Assembly: GCF_002803065.1 (NCBI RefSeq) | Contig: NZ_NNBL01000011.1 | Coordinates: forward strand, 106,424-170,423 | Length of the DNA stretch: 64,000 nucleotides | Source of the DNA: Streptomyces sp. CB01635 | GTDB taxonomy: Bacteria; Actinomycetota; Actinomycetes; Streptomycetales; Streptomycetaceae | Reading direction: 5' to 3' | Part shown: one piece after another, positions 54,109 through 62,652 of the stretch | Numbering within the stretch: position 1 is the first letter of the stretch | Layout of the letters: each line of letters begins with the position of its first letter | Made by a program: the position numbers and the translations under genes | Notes under the pieces: generated by a model | What the model was told of the DNA's origin: nothing | Seen by the model: only the letters and a program-made list of their open reading frames with translations | The model's database searches: none

Positions 54109-54644
54109 CGGGCGTCTTCCTTGGTGACGTCCGCGGACCAGGCGGCGAGGCGGTCCACGAGAGGCCCTTCGCCGTCGAGGACGTGGCGGGTGAACGCGGT
54201 GCGCTCGTGGGCGAGCACGGCCGCCTCCCAGACGCAGGGGGCGAGGCCGGTGCGCCCGGGCCGCAGCAGTTCCGGGTGGCCCACGGGTCCGGTGAGGACC
54301 GCGAGGTCGGACATGTGGCCCTCGATCCAGGTGTGGACGAGGACGTAGTCCCCGTCTCCCCCGGCGTGCAGCAGGACGACGGCGAGGCCGAGCGAGCCCC
54401 GGACGGCGCCGAGCGCCAGATGGGCGTCGACGAGCGGCATGACCGCGGCGACGTCCCGCTCCGTCACCGCGCGCCCCGGCGCCTCGATGGCGTACGTCTT
54501 GACGAGGTGACCGCCGTGCTCGCCACTGCCCAACGGGCGTACGGCACGTGCGTGATGGCCGTCGGCGAGGGCGAGGAGCGCGCCCTGGTCGACGGCCACC
54601 GGGAGGGCCGATGCTGCGGTTGAGTTCCCGGTGCGATCGGACAT
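54105..54644 (-). CDS. Conserved hypothetical protein
   Basis: 179 residues from ATG 54644 behind GATGGGG. A central region (H-T-W-I-E-G-H-M-S-D-L-A-V) and A-H-L-A-L-G-A-V-R-G-S-L-G-L-A-V-V-L-L-H are visible, but no recognised domain. Coupled to the GNAT gene by a GTGA overlap. Confidence 0.65.
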   Translation of the reverse strand: MSDRTGNSTAASALPVAVDQGALLALADGHHARAVRPLGSGEHGGHLVKTYAIEAPGRAVTERDVAAVMPLVDAHLALGAVRGSLGLAVVLLHAGGDGDYVLVHTWIEGHMSDLAVLTGPVGHPELLRPGRTGLAPCVWEAAVLAHERTAFTRHVLDGEGPLVDRLAAWSADVTKEDAR

Positions 54645-54669
54645 GGCCCCATCATGCAGGGCCAAGGGG

Positions 54670-56115
54670 TCAGGCGTCCGCCCTGTTCTGTCCGCGCCGG
54701 GGCGAGAAGAACAGCGCGGCCAGTGCCGAACCCACCGCCACCAGCAGGGAGTTGACGAGTACGGCCGTGGAGACTCCGGAAAGGACCGCGTGCGGGCCGG
54801 TCGCCCCGCCCATGCGGGCCGTGGCGATCGCGCTCATCACCGGGATGCCCAGGGTGATGCCGACCTGCTGGGTCATGGTCGCGAGCCCCGTGGCGAGGCC
54901 CTGCTCCTCGTCGGGCAGTCCGGACGTGGCCGTCACCATGAAGCCGACGATCACCAGCATGTTGCCGACGCCCCCGACGAACGTGGCCGCGAGGAGCAGC
55001 CAGATCCAGGCCCCCGACGTGCCGAGCGCCACCAGGGCGAGTGTGGCGGCGGCCTGGACGGCGCCGCCGACGACGATCGTGGTCCGGTTGCCGAGGCGTC
55101 CGACGGCTCGGCCGCCGAGCGTGCCGCCGATCACGGTGCCGAGCCCGAGGACCCCGAAGGCGAGGCCCGTGGCGAGCGGCGAGTAGCCGAGGACTTCCTG
55201 GAGGTAGAGCGTGAGCAGGAAGACGAGGGACGTCTCGGTGACGAAGGCGATGAGCCCGGCCGCGTTGCCCCAGATCACGGTGCGCCGCCTGAGGATGTGG
55301 AGCGGGACGAGGGGCGCGGCGGCCCCCTTCTCGACGAACACGAACGCGACGAGGAGCGCGGCGCCCGCGAGCAGCGCGGCCAGGGTCGCGGGGGCGCCCC
55401 AGCCGGTCTCGCCGGCCTGCGTGAGCCCGTAGACGAGGAGCAGGAGTCCGCCGGTGACGGCCGCGGCGCCGGGTACGTCGAGGCGCGGGCGCCGGTCCGG
55501 GCGCGAGTCGGTGATCACGGACGGGGCGAGGACGAGGACGAGCGCGGCGACGGGGACGTTGACGAAGAACGCCCAGCGCCAGGAGAGCAGGTCGGTGAGA
55601 AGGCCGCCGAGGATGGCGCCCGCGGTGAATCCGGCGGACATCAGGGCGCCGTTGAGGCCGAGGGCGCGTTCGCGCAGCGGCCCCTCCTTGAAGGCGGTGG
55701 TCAGGAGGGCGAGACCGGCCGGGGTGACGGCCGCGGTCGCAAGGCCCTGCAGCACCCTTGCCACGAGCAGGACTTCGGGTGAGGCGGCGAGGCCACCCAG
55801 GAGGGAGGAGGCGCCGAGGACCGCCATGCCGGCGAGGAACAGCCGCTTGCGGCCCACCAGGTCGGCGACGCGGCCGAAGAGGAGCGTGAACCCGGCGGCG
55901 GCGAGCGCGAACGCCGTGGCGATCCACTGGAGATGGGAGAGCGAGAAGCCGAGCCCCTCGCCGACGACGGGCAGCGCGACGTTCAGGATCGAGAAGTCCA
56001 CGGCGATCATGAACTGGGCGCCGAGGAGGAGGGTGAGGACGAGCTTCTGGCGGGCCGTCATGCGCGGGGGTGGTGCGACGGCAGGTGCGGGGGCGGTCTG
56101 CGTGGGCGCCGACAT
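54670..56115 (-). CDS. MFS drug exporter (DHA2/EmrB-type)
   Basis: 481 residues from ATG 56115 behind AAGGAG. About fourteen transmembrane segments; motif A-type G-R-V-A-D-L-V-G-R-K-R (about 82-92) and W-R-W-A-F-F-V-N-V-P (about 167-176), typical of the DHA2 proton-drug antiporter family. Upstream lies a long inverted repeat that may be an operator (56140-56190), but no regulator gene is adjacent. Likely efflux of a toxic compound. Confidence 0.88.
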   Translation of the reverse strand: MSAPTQTAPAPAVAPPPRMTARQKLVLTLLLGAQFMIAVDFSILNVALPVVGEGLGFSLSHLQWIATAFALAAAGFTLLFGRVADLVGRKRLFLAGMAVLGASSLLGGLAASPEVLLVARVLQGLATAAVTPAGLALLTTAFKEGPLRERALGLNGALMSAGFTAGAILGGLLTDLLSWRWAFFVNVPVAALVLVLAPSVITDSRPDRRPRLDVPGAAAVTGGLLLLVYGLTQAGETGWGAPATLAALLAGAALLVAFVFVEKGAAAPLVPLHILRRRTVIWGNAAGLIAFVTETSLVFLLTLYLQEVLGYSPLATGLAFGVLGLGTVIGGTLGGRAVGRLGNRTTIVVGGAVQAAATLALVALGTSGAWIWLLLAATFVGGVGNMLVIVGFMVTATSGLPDEEQGLATGLATMTQQVGITLGIPVMSAIATARMGGATGPHAVLSGVSTAVLVNSLLVAVGSALAALFFSPRRGQNRADA

Positions 56116-56139
56116 GGGGCACTCCTTAAATGGCTCTGC

Positions 56140-56190
56140 GTTCCCGTTAAGGCGCGCCAAACGTAGCAGAGTGGAGAGCCTTAAGGGAAC
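56140..56190. promoter_or_regulatory. Inverted repeat upstream of the MFS gene
   Basis: GTTCCC-G-TTAAGGC (56140-56153) and GCCTTAAGGGAAC (56178-56190) are inverted copies with one bulged base and 24 bp between. CCTTAA also occurs at 56123. Likely regulator-binding half-sites; regulator not identified. Confidence 0.6.
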
Positions 56191-56200
56191 CGCAGTTCCG

Positions 56201-57142
56201 TTACGTGTCGGCGAGCACCTCACGCACGTTGTCCCGCACCGTCTCCTGGTCCCGGCGCGCCGCCTCGTACGCGGACCTGTGACGCCCAAGGTCCGCCCGC
56301 TGCCGCTCGGACAGCACGGACCACCACACCCCGGCGGTGTTGTGCTCGCGCTTGCATTCGACATCGGCGACGGCCGTGCCCCGCTCACGCCGCGTACGCG
56401 CCGTGTTTCCGCCGCGGTCGCGCTTCCACGCCTTGTCGCGGAAGGCGTCATCGGGGGTGCCGTACCGCTTGAACCCCTTGTCCACGACGCACTGCGACCA
56501 GACCTTGAGCACGCGCCGCATCCGCCGGTCCTTCGCGGCCGCCTTCTCCAGGACGATCTCCCGCTGCGGGACGTACCCCCACGCGCGGCGCAGGTCCCGC
56601 ACACCGCGGTAGAGGCGCTTGTCCGCGCGGCCGAGGCAGCCCTCCTGCGGGACGCGCTTGCCGAGGACCGTCGGCTTCCCGCCCGTGCGGTGCCCCCAGT
56701 AGACGCGGGACTCTTCGGCCGTCATACGGCGGCCCTCGGGCTCGATCCGTACGTCCCGTTGCGGGTCCCAGCCGTACCCCCAGCGCCGCGCCTTCTCCAG
56801 GTCGAGCTGCCCATCGAGATCCTGGGACACGGCCACCATGGCCAACCCGCCGGGATTCGGGTTCTTCGGGTCGCGCGGGAAGTCGGCGAAGCCGAAGTCG
56901 CGCATGCACCGCTGGGCGAGGAGCTTCTGGGCGCGCTTGAGCGTGCCGAACGCCCCGTCGTCCTCGGCGGTGAATTCGTAGCGGTGCAGGGGCAGTTCGG
57001 GCCGGTCCTTCGCCTCGCGGACGATCGGAACGCCGTCCGCGGTCCGCCGGACGCCGGACGGTGAAACGTCACACCCCGCCAGCAGGACCACCGCCATCGC
57101 CGCCGCGACCCCTGCGGGACCGCCCCCTCGCCGTGCGCGCAC
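56201..57142 (-). CDS. Lipoprotein, hypothetical
   Basis: 313 residues from GTG 57142 behind GAGGAGG. Lipobox L-L-A-G-C (Cys24). The rest is Arg/Lys-rich with C-M-R-D-F-G-F and W-S-Q-C-V-V-D-K-G-F-K-R-Y motifs; two further C residues may form disulfides. Family: actinomycete lipoproteins of unknown function. Confidence 0.75.
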   Translation of the reverse strand: MRARRGGGPAGVAAAMAVVLLAGCDVSPSGVRRTADGVPIVREAKDRPELPLHRYEFTAEDDGAFGTLKRAQKLLAQRCMRDFGFADFPRDPKNPNPGGLAMVAVSQDLDGQLDLEKARRWGYGWDPQRDVRIEPEGRRMTAEESRVYWGHRTGGKPTVLGKRVPQEGCLGRADKRLYRGVRDLRRAWGYVPQREIVLEKAAAKDRRMRRVLKVWSQCVVDKGFKRYGTPDDAFRDKAWKRDRGGNTARTRRERGTAVADVECKREHNTAGVWWSVLSERQRADLGRHRSAYEAARRDQETVRDNVREVLADT

Positions 57143-57242
57143 CGAACCTCCTCGGCCGGCTCACGCCGGCCCGTCCCCGCCCGGGGGCGAGCCGCCCCCA
57201 GATCCGAACACCCGTCCGACTGACGGGCAGACCGAGGGGACT

Positions 57243-57581
57243 TTAGCGGACCCGCCCGCCGTCCCAGTTGCGCACCTCGGTGACGGCGTCGACCGGCAAC
57301 GGCCCGTAGATGTGCGGGAATTCGTCCGCGCCGGGCTCCGGCGCCTCGAACCTGACGGGCGCGGGCACCCGCGCGCTGTCGATGACCAGCACCACCAGCT
57401 CGTCGGGCCCGTCGTACGCGCCGTACAGGAAGTCGGCGACCTTCTGGAACTGGTGCGCCAGCGAGCAGTGGATGAAGCCCTCCTCGGCGAGGGTCCTGCC
57501 GCGCGTGGACATCTCGTAGGCGCCGGACGCGCGGGCCGCGTCCCACAGGGAACGCTCGGTGAGGTGCAGGAGTTCGGTCAT
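57243..57581 (-). CDS. DUF952 family protein
   Basis: 112 residues from ATG 57581. DUF952 signatures are H-L-T-E-R-S-L-W, E-G-F-I-H-C-S, F-P-H-I-Y-G-P-L. Small cytosolic proteins of unknown role. Confidence 0.85.
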   Translation of the reverse strand: MTELLHLTERSLWDAARASGAYEMSTRGRTLAEEGFIHCSLAHQFQKVADFLYGAYDGPDELVVLVIDSARVPAPVRFEAPEPGADEFPHIYGPLPVDAVTEVRNWDGGRVR

Positions 57582-57636
57582 GCACACCAACCTACGAGCC
57601 GACGGCTGCGGCGGGTGTCGCGTATCGGCCGCGGCC

Positions 57637-58863
57637 TCACCCGAGCCGGGCCGCCCGCAGCTGAAGGTAGCGCTGCTCCGGGCGGCTGAGCGTGCCGCTC
57701 GCCGCCTCCTGGTAGGCCGCCCGCGCCGCGTCGCGGTCTCCGGCCAGCTCCAGGAGGTGACCCCGCACGGCGGCGAGCCGGTGGTGCCCGCCGAGGGCGT
57801 CCGCCAGCTTGTCCGTCTCCGTCAGGCCCGCCTCGGGGCCGTGCACCATGGCGACGGCGACCGCCCGGCCGAGCGCGGCCATCGCCTCACCCTCGGGCAC
57901 GATCCGCACGAGCAGGTCGTACAGGGCGAGGATCTGCGGCCAGTCGGTGTCCTCGGCGCGCGCCGCCTCGTCGTGCAACGCGGCGATGGCGGCCTGGAGT
58001 TGATAGGGGCCGACCGGTCCGTGCAGGAGGGCGAGGGAGACCAGGGCGACGCCTTCGTCGATCTCCGCGCGGTCCCACAGGGTGCGGTCCTGTTCGTCGA
58101 GGCGGACCAGTTCGCCCGCCGCGTCGGCACGGGCCGCGCGGCGCGCGTCGGTGAGCAGCATGAGGGCGAGCAGCCCGGTGACCTCGCTGTCGTCGGGCAG
58201 CAGCGCCCGCACGGCCCGGGTCAGCCGGATCGCCTCGCGGGCCAGGTCGGCGCGCTGCAACTGGGGCCCCGACGTGGCCGTATACCCCTCGTTGAAGATC
58301 AGGTAGAGGATCTGGAGCACGGCGGGCAGCCGCTCGCGCCAGTCCTCGGGCAGGCGGAGGCGCACGCCCCGTACGCGCTGCTTGGCTCGGCTGATGCGCT
58401 GCGCCATCGTCGGCTCGGGGACGAGATGGGCGCGGGCGATCTCGGCCGTCCTCAGGCCTCCCACGGCGCGCAGGGTGAGGGCGACCTGGGCGGCCGGGGT
58501 CAGCTCCGGGTGGCAGCACAGGTAGAGCAGGGTGAGGGTGTCGTCCTCGGAGGGGGCGCGGCTCTCGCCGGGCGGCGGGGCCGTGAACGCGTCACGCGGG
58601 GTGAGCGCGGCATCCGCCTCCTCGCGTCTGCGCCGCGCGTCGTCGCTGCGCAGGGTGTCGACGAGACGGCGTGACGCGACCCTGATGAGCCAGCCGCGCG
58701 GGTTGTCGGGCACGCCGGATTCGGGCCACTGCCGTGCGGCGGCGAGCAACGCCTCCTGCACGGCGTCCTCCGCGGCGTCGAAGTGTCCGTAGCGGCGGAC
58801 CAGCGCGCCGAGGACCTGCGGCGCGTGGCGGCGCAGCAGGTCCTCGGTCGCCGCGGTCGTCAA
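57637..58863 (-). CDS. ECF sigma factor, ECF42-like
   Basis: 408 residues, TTG start overlapping the YCII stop as TTGA. Regions sigma2 (D-A-E-D-A-V-Q-E-A-L) and sigma4 (G-L-R-T-A-E-I-A-R-A-H-L-V-P-E-P-T-M-A-Q-R-I) are followed by a long C-terminal extension of about 200 residues. The long extension plus DGPF/YCII neighbour is typical of ECF42 sigma factors. No anti-sigma factor is present. Confidence 0.88.
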   Translation of the reverse strand: MTTAATEDLLRRHAPQVLGALVRRYGHFDAAEDAVQEALLAAARQWPESGVPDNPRGWLIRVASRRLVDTLRSDDARRRREEADAALTPRDAFTAPPPGESRAPSEDDTLTLLYLCCHPELTPAAQVALTLRAVGGLRTAEIARAHLVPEPTMAQRISRAKQRVRGVRLRLPEDWRERLPAVLQILYLIFNEGYTATSGPQLQRADLAREAIRLTRAVRALLPDDSEVTGLLALMLLTDARRAARADAAGELVRLDEQDRTLWDRAEIDEGVALVSLALLHGPVGPYQLQAAIAALHDEAARAEDTDWPQILALYDLLVRIVPEGEAMAALGRAVAVAMVHGPEAGLTETDKLADALGGHHRLAAVRGHLLELAGDRDAARAAYQEAASGTLSRPEQRYLQLRAARLG

Positions 58864-59273
58864 AGGTCGCCGCCGCTGCCCATGATGGCGCGGATCACGA
58901 CGGGGCGGACGGGTGCACCCGCGGGTGCGGGGCACTCGGCCACGCGCTTGGCGATCTCGGTGACGCGGTCGAGGTTCTCGCACTCGAGGATCCAGAAACC
59001 GGCGAGCAGCTCCTTCGTCTCCCCATAGGGGCCGTCAGTGATGACGGGCCGCCCCTGCGCGTCCGGCGTGACGAACCGAGCCTTCGCGGGCTCCGCCAGA
59101 CCTTCACCGGCGAGCATCTCGCCGGACTCGGCGAGGTCGTCGTTGATCTTCTGCATGTGGGCGAACATCGTCTGGATGTCCTTCTCGCCCCAGGCCGGAT
59201 TGCCCTCGGACGCCTTGCCCGCCATGGCCTCGTAGTCGAGCTGGGTGCCTGTCACCATCATCAGGTACTTCAT
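58860..59273 (-). CDS. YCII/DGPF-domain protein
   Basis: 137 residues starting MKYLMMVTGTQLDYEAMAGK behind AAGGAG. Contains D-G-P-Y-G-E-T-K-E-L (DGPF motif). Partner of ECF42 sigma factors and co-transcribed with it. Biochemical role unknown. Confidence 0.88.
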   Translation of the reverse strand: MKYLMMVTGTQLDYEAMAGKASEGNPAWGEKDIQTMFAHMQKINDDLAESGEMLAGEGLAEPAKARFVTPDAQGRPVITDGPYGETKELLAGFWILECENLDRVTEIAKRVAECPAPAGAPVRPVVIRAIMGSGGDL

Positions 59274-59374
59274 GGCTGTGCGCTCCTTCGGCCAAGCCGT
59301 CCGCCGGGCGCGGGCGGCTTCACTGGAGACGTCGGAGCGGCAGCAGCGTTCTCGACACCGCCCGGAAGAAAATT

Positions 59375-59974
59375 CTAGCCGGGGATCCCCGGCCTCTTCC
59401 TGCTGTACGTCCGCACGATCACGCCGTTGCCGAAGGTCCGGTTCTCTTCCAGCGCGAACTCGCCGATCGCGAAGCCGGAGCCGAACATCGGCATGCCCGA
59501 GCCGAACACCAGCGGGTACGTCTTGATCACCAGCTCGTCCACCTCGTCGGCGAGGACGCCGGCGAGCGTCGCGCCGCCGCACAGCCAGATGCCGAACTCG
59601 CTGTCCTCCGCCTTCAGTTCGCGGATCTTCCCGACGACGTCCTCGGCGACGATCTCCACGTTCGGGTCGGGGGACTTCTCGATCGAGCGCGCCGCGACGT
59701 ACTCACGCAGGTGCCCGTACGGGCTGGTCAGGCCGGCGTCGAGGCCGATCTGGTAGCTGGCCCGGCCCTGGATGACGGTGTCGAACCGCTTGTTGACCAG
59801 GTGCTCCAGTCCGAGCATCCGCCGGCCCTCCGCCGAGATGGTCTCGGGGTACTCGGTCGTGAGGAACTCGAGGAACTCCTCGTTCACGAAGGGCATGAAG
59901 GCGTTCGCGTCTCCGTCGGGGTCGCCGATGAAACCGTCGATCGACACGGCGACGAAGTACGTGAGCTTTCGCAA
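59375..59974 (-). CDS. Dihydrofolate reductase family protein (RibD C-terminal type)
   Basis: 199 residues, TTG start chosen for the conserved L-R-K-L-T-Y-F-V-A-V-S-I-D-G-F N-terminus. G-D-P-D-G-D, I-W-L-C-G-G-A-T-L and P-L-V-F-G-S-G signatures fit DHFR/RibD-C-like reductases. Substrate unknown. Divergent from TetR at 60124, with an operator-like palindrome between. Confidence 0.82.
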   Translation of the reverse strand: MRKLTYFVAVSIDGFIGDPDGDANAFMPFVNEEFLEFLTTEYPETISAEGRRMLGLEHLVNKRFDTVIQGRASYQIGLDAGLTSPYGHLREYVAARSIEKSPDPNVEIVAEDVVGKIRELKAEDSEFGIWLCGGATLAGVLADEVDELVIKTYPLVFGSGMPMFGSGFAIGEFALEENRTFGNGVIVRTYSRKRPGIPG

Positions 59975-60050
59975 GTGGGTCTCTTTCCGCAGATGACAGG
60001 GGTGTCCGGGCGAGCCGTTGCGCCGTTTCGGCTTCCTGGCCCGCTCGAAC

Positions 60051-60080
60051 AACTGCAGTTATAGTGCTTCATCTGTAGTG
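60051..60080. promoter_or_regulatory. Operator-like inverted repeat
   Basis: AACTGCAGTT (60051-60060) is a perfect palindrome, with a second related half-site CTGTAGT downstream (60073-60079). It lies between the divergent reductase and TetR genes. Confidence 0.55.
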
Positions 60081-60123
60081 GTTGCAAGAGGTTTCCGGAT
60101 CCACGGTCAAGAGGAGCGCGCAG

Positions 60124-60714
60124 ATGGCACGGAACGCGGAGCGCAGGGTGGCCCTGGTGAACGCCGCGGTGGAGGTACTCGCGGCCGAGGGCGCACGCGG
60201 CCTGACCTTCCGCGCGGTGGACGCCGCGGCGGGCGTCCCCACGGGCACCTCGTCGAACTACTTCACCAGTCGGGACGACCTGCTGCACCAGATCGACGCA
60301 TGGCTGCACGAGCGACTGGCCCCGGATCCGGCGGTGGTCGCGGAACTCCTCGAGCGGCCGCGGGACCGCGAGCTGGTCGCGGCGTTCATGCACGATCTGC
60401 TCGGCCGCGCCCAGCGTGACCGCACCGGCTATCTGGCCATGATGGAGATGCGCCTGGAGGCGGGGCGCCGGCCCGAACTGCGCGCGTCCCTGATGAAATC
60501 GCTCCGCGGCGACCTCGACTTCGGCATCTCGTTCCACGCCGAGTCCGGGCTCCCCGGCGGCGCGGAGACGGTGACCGTGCTCTATCTCGCCGTGCTGGGG
60601 CTCATCCTGGAACACCTGACGATGCCGGGGATGCTGGACGGCGCCGTGCCCGGCGTGAGCGTCCCCGAAGGCCTCATGGACCGGATCGTCCGCACGATCG
60701 TGCCGCAGGAGTAG
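60124..60714 (+). CDS. TetR-family regulator
   Basis: 196 residues starting MARNAERRVALVNAAVEVLA. The helix-turn-helix has G-L-T-F-R-A-V-D-A-A-A-G-V-P-T-G-T-S-S-N (about 24-43). Short family member. It likely controls the divergent reductase. Confidence 0.85.
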   Translation: MARNAERRVALVNAAVEVLAAEGARGLTFRAVDAAAGVPTGTSSNYFTSRDDLLHQIDAWLHERLAPDPAVVAELLERPRDRELVAAFMHDLLGRAQRDRTGYLAMMEMRLEAGRRPELRASLMKSLRGDLDFGISFHAESGLPGGAETVTVLYLAVLGLILEHLTMPGMLDGAVPGVSVPEGLMDRIVRTIVPQE

Positions 60715-60753
60715 CCGCCCGCACCCTTGATGGACAGCCCCTGAGCCAGGCGC

Positions 60754-61362
60754 TCAAATCCCCTGCGGATCACGCCACATGGGCCACATCGTCGGCCCGT
60801 CCGGCAACGCGATCCCGCTGCCGGTGCACGTGAAGCCGAGCCGCTCGTACAGCACACGGCTGCGGTCGCTGCTCGCCTCCAGATACGCCGCCGTGCCCTC
60901 GCGGTCGCAGCGGTCGAGGACGGGCTGCGTCAGCGCGGTGCCGAGGCCCTGGCCCTGCCGCGCCGGGTCGACGGCGATCATCCACAGGTACTCGTGCGCG
61001 CGGTCGCTCGGGTGGGCCCCTGCGGTCAACCGGCCGATCTCCTCGACCCGTTCGTTGTCCGGGTCCACGGCGGCGCGCAGTTGCGCGGGGCCGTCGTCGT
61101 CCTCGTCCTCGGCCGAGCCGTCCGGCCGGGCCGGCACCGAGAGCCAGAGCGCGGCCGCGGCACCGTCTTCGGTGATGTCGACATATCCCTCGCTCAGCGA
61201 GATGTCGATGAAGGCCGCCATGAGTCCGGCGTGCCTGCGGCGCCGGTGCGCCAGGCCGGGGAAGACCCAGCCGCTCACCGGATCGTCCATGAACGCCTCG
61301 TCGAGCAGCCGCACAAGGTCCGCCCTATCGCCCTCCGTGGCCCTCCGGATCGCCACGCCCAT
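60754..61362 (-). CDS. GNAT N-acetyltransferase
   Basis: 202 residues starting MGVAIRRATEGDRADLVRLL. The acetyl-CoA loop is V-D-P-A-R-Q-G-Q-G-L-G-T-A-L. An acidic insert (E-D-E-D-D-D) lies in the middle. It is convergent with the TetR gene. Substrate unknown. Confidence 0.85.
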   Translation of the reverse strand: MGVAIRRATEGDRADLVRLLDEAFMDDPVSGWVFPGLAHRRRRHAGLMAAFIDISLSEGYVDITEDGAAAALWLSVPARPDGSAEDEDDDGPAQLRAAVDPDNERVEEIGRLTAGAHPSDRAHEYLWMIAVDPARQGQGLGTALTQPVLDRCDREGTAAYLEASSDRSRVLYERLGFTCTGSGIALPDGPTMWPMWRDPQGI

Positions 61363-61467
61363 GGCCCCGCCCCCTCACGTCGCGGCCCGCCTCGACGGGC
61401 CGTGTCCCTGCGCCGGTCGGCCGCCACGCGCCGGCCCGCTGCAGCCTAGGCGATCGGTTACGTACGC

Positions 61468-61513
61468 GCGTTGCGGGCCCCGCGCTCCTGTCGGAGCGCG
61501 GGGCCCGCAACGC
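61468..61513 (-). terminator. 21-bp perfect hairpin, terminator of the encapsulin operon
   Basis: 61468-61488 and 61493-61513 are exact reverse complements with a 4-nt loop (TGTC), located 34 bp below the stop of the polyprenyl transferase gene. Confidence 0.85.
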
Positions 61514-61546
61514 ATGGCAGCTCCCCTCCTCTGTTGCTGGTTTCCC

Positions 61547-62647
61547 CTAGTGGCTGCGCCGCGTCACGAACTCGGCCAGCGACAGCAGTCCGTCCGCGGC
61601 CTCCGGCGCCGGGACCGCCCGGGACAGCTGGTGCACCGCCCGGGACATCCGGTCCGCCGCGTGCAGCTGCGCCCAGTCGCGCCCCCCGGCGCGCTCGACG
61701 ACCAGCGCCATGGCCTCCAGCTCCCCCTCCTCCGGCGGACCGCCGTCCGGCCCCACCACCCCGTAGAGCGCGGCCAGTTCACCGGCTTCCGGCGTTCCCG
61801 AGGCCAGCGCCGCCACCACCGGCAGCGACTTCTTGCGCACCGCGAGATCGGCGCCCGCCGCCTTGCCCGTACGGGCCGGATCCCCCCAGATCCCTATGAC
61901 GTCGTCGATCAGCTGGAACGCGAGCCCGGCCTGTCTGCCGAACCCGTCGAGGGCCGCGACCTCCTCCTCTCCGGCCCCCGCGTACAGCCCCCCGACCGCG
62001 CAGGCGCAGCCGAGCAGAGCGCCCGTCTTCGCCTCCGCCATGACGAGACACTCGTCCAGCGTGACCTCGTCCGGTTCGCGCCTCTCCAGGGCGACATCGG
62101 CGACCTGGCCCTCGCACAGCTCCATCACACAGGCCGCGATCCGGGCCGCCGCCGGCCGGGCCGCCGGGTGCGGGTCCTCGGCCAGCAGCCGCTGCGCGAG
62201 CGCCTGGAGCGCGTCGCCCGCCAGGATCGCGTCGGCGTCCCCGAAGACGGTCCACGCCGTCGGCCGGTGCCTGCGCGTGGTGTCCCGGTCCATGACGTCG
62301 TCGTGCAGGAGCGTGAAGTTGTGGACGAGTTCCACAGCCGCGGCCGCCCGCACGGCGAGCTCCGGGGCGCCCCCGAGCGCCCGTACCGCGGCGAGGACGA
62401 GCGCCGGCCTGATGGCCTTGCCCGCGTGCTCCGTGGCGGCGGTGCCGTCCGCGTGCTCCCACCCGAAGTGGTAGCGCGCGACGCGGCGCAGCGACGTGGG
62501 CAGGGTCTCCACGGCCCCGCGCAGCTCCGGGTCGACCTGCGCCCTGGCCTGCGCCAGGATCACCGCCGCCTCCTGGCCGTCAACAGCCACTTCTTCGCCC
62601 GGTCCCCCTTGCTGCTGCCGCACCATGGACTGCTTCGTCTGCGCCAT
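61547..62647 (-). CDS. Polyprenyl diphosphate synthase, family 2 encapsulin cargo
   Basis: 366 residues from ATG 62647 (GTG 62662 overlapping the shell gene is an alternative). The N-terminus is Gln/Glu-rich and likely disordered, expected for encapsulin loading. First Asp-rich motif H-D-D-V-M-D (Asp116, 117, 120); second Q-L-I-D-D-V-I-G has lost the last Asp, as in some geranyl-type synthases. It makes a short-chain isoprenoid diphosphate. Directly downstream of the shell gene. Confidence 0.88.
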   Translation of the reverse strand: MAQTKQSMVRQQQGGPGEEVAVDGQEAAVILAQARAQVDPELRGAVETLPTSLRRVARYHFGWEHADGTAATEHAGKAIRPALVLAAVRALGGAPELAVRAAAAVELVHNFTLLHDDVMDRDTTRRHRPTAWTVFGDADAILAGDALQALAQRLLAEDPHPAARPAAARIAACVMELCEGQVADVALERREPDEVTLDECLVMAEAKTGALLGCACAVGGLYAGAGEEEVAALDGFGRQAGLAFQLIDDVIGIWGDPARTGKAAGADLAVRKKSLPVVAALASGTPEAGELAALYGVVGPDGGPPEEGELEAMALVVERAGGRDWAQLHAADRMSRAVHQLSRAVPAPEAADGLLSLAEFVTRRSH

Positions 62648-62652
62648 GAGCT

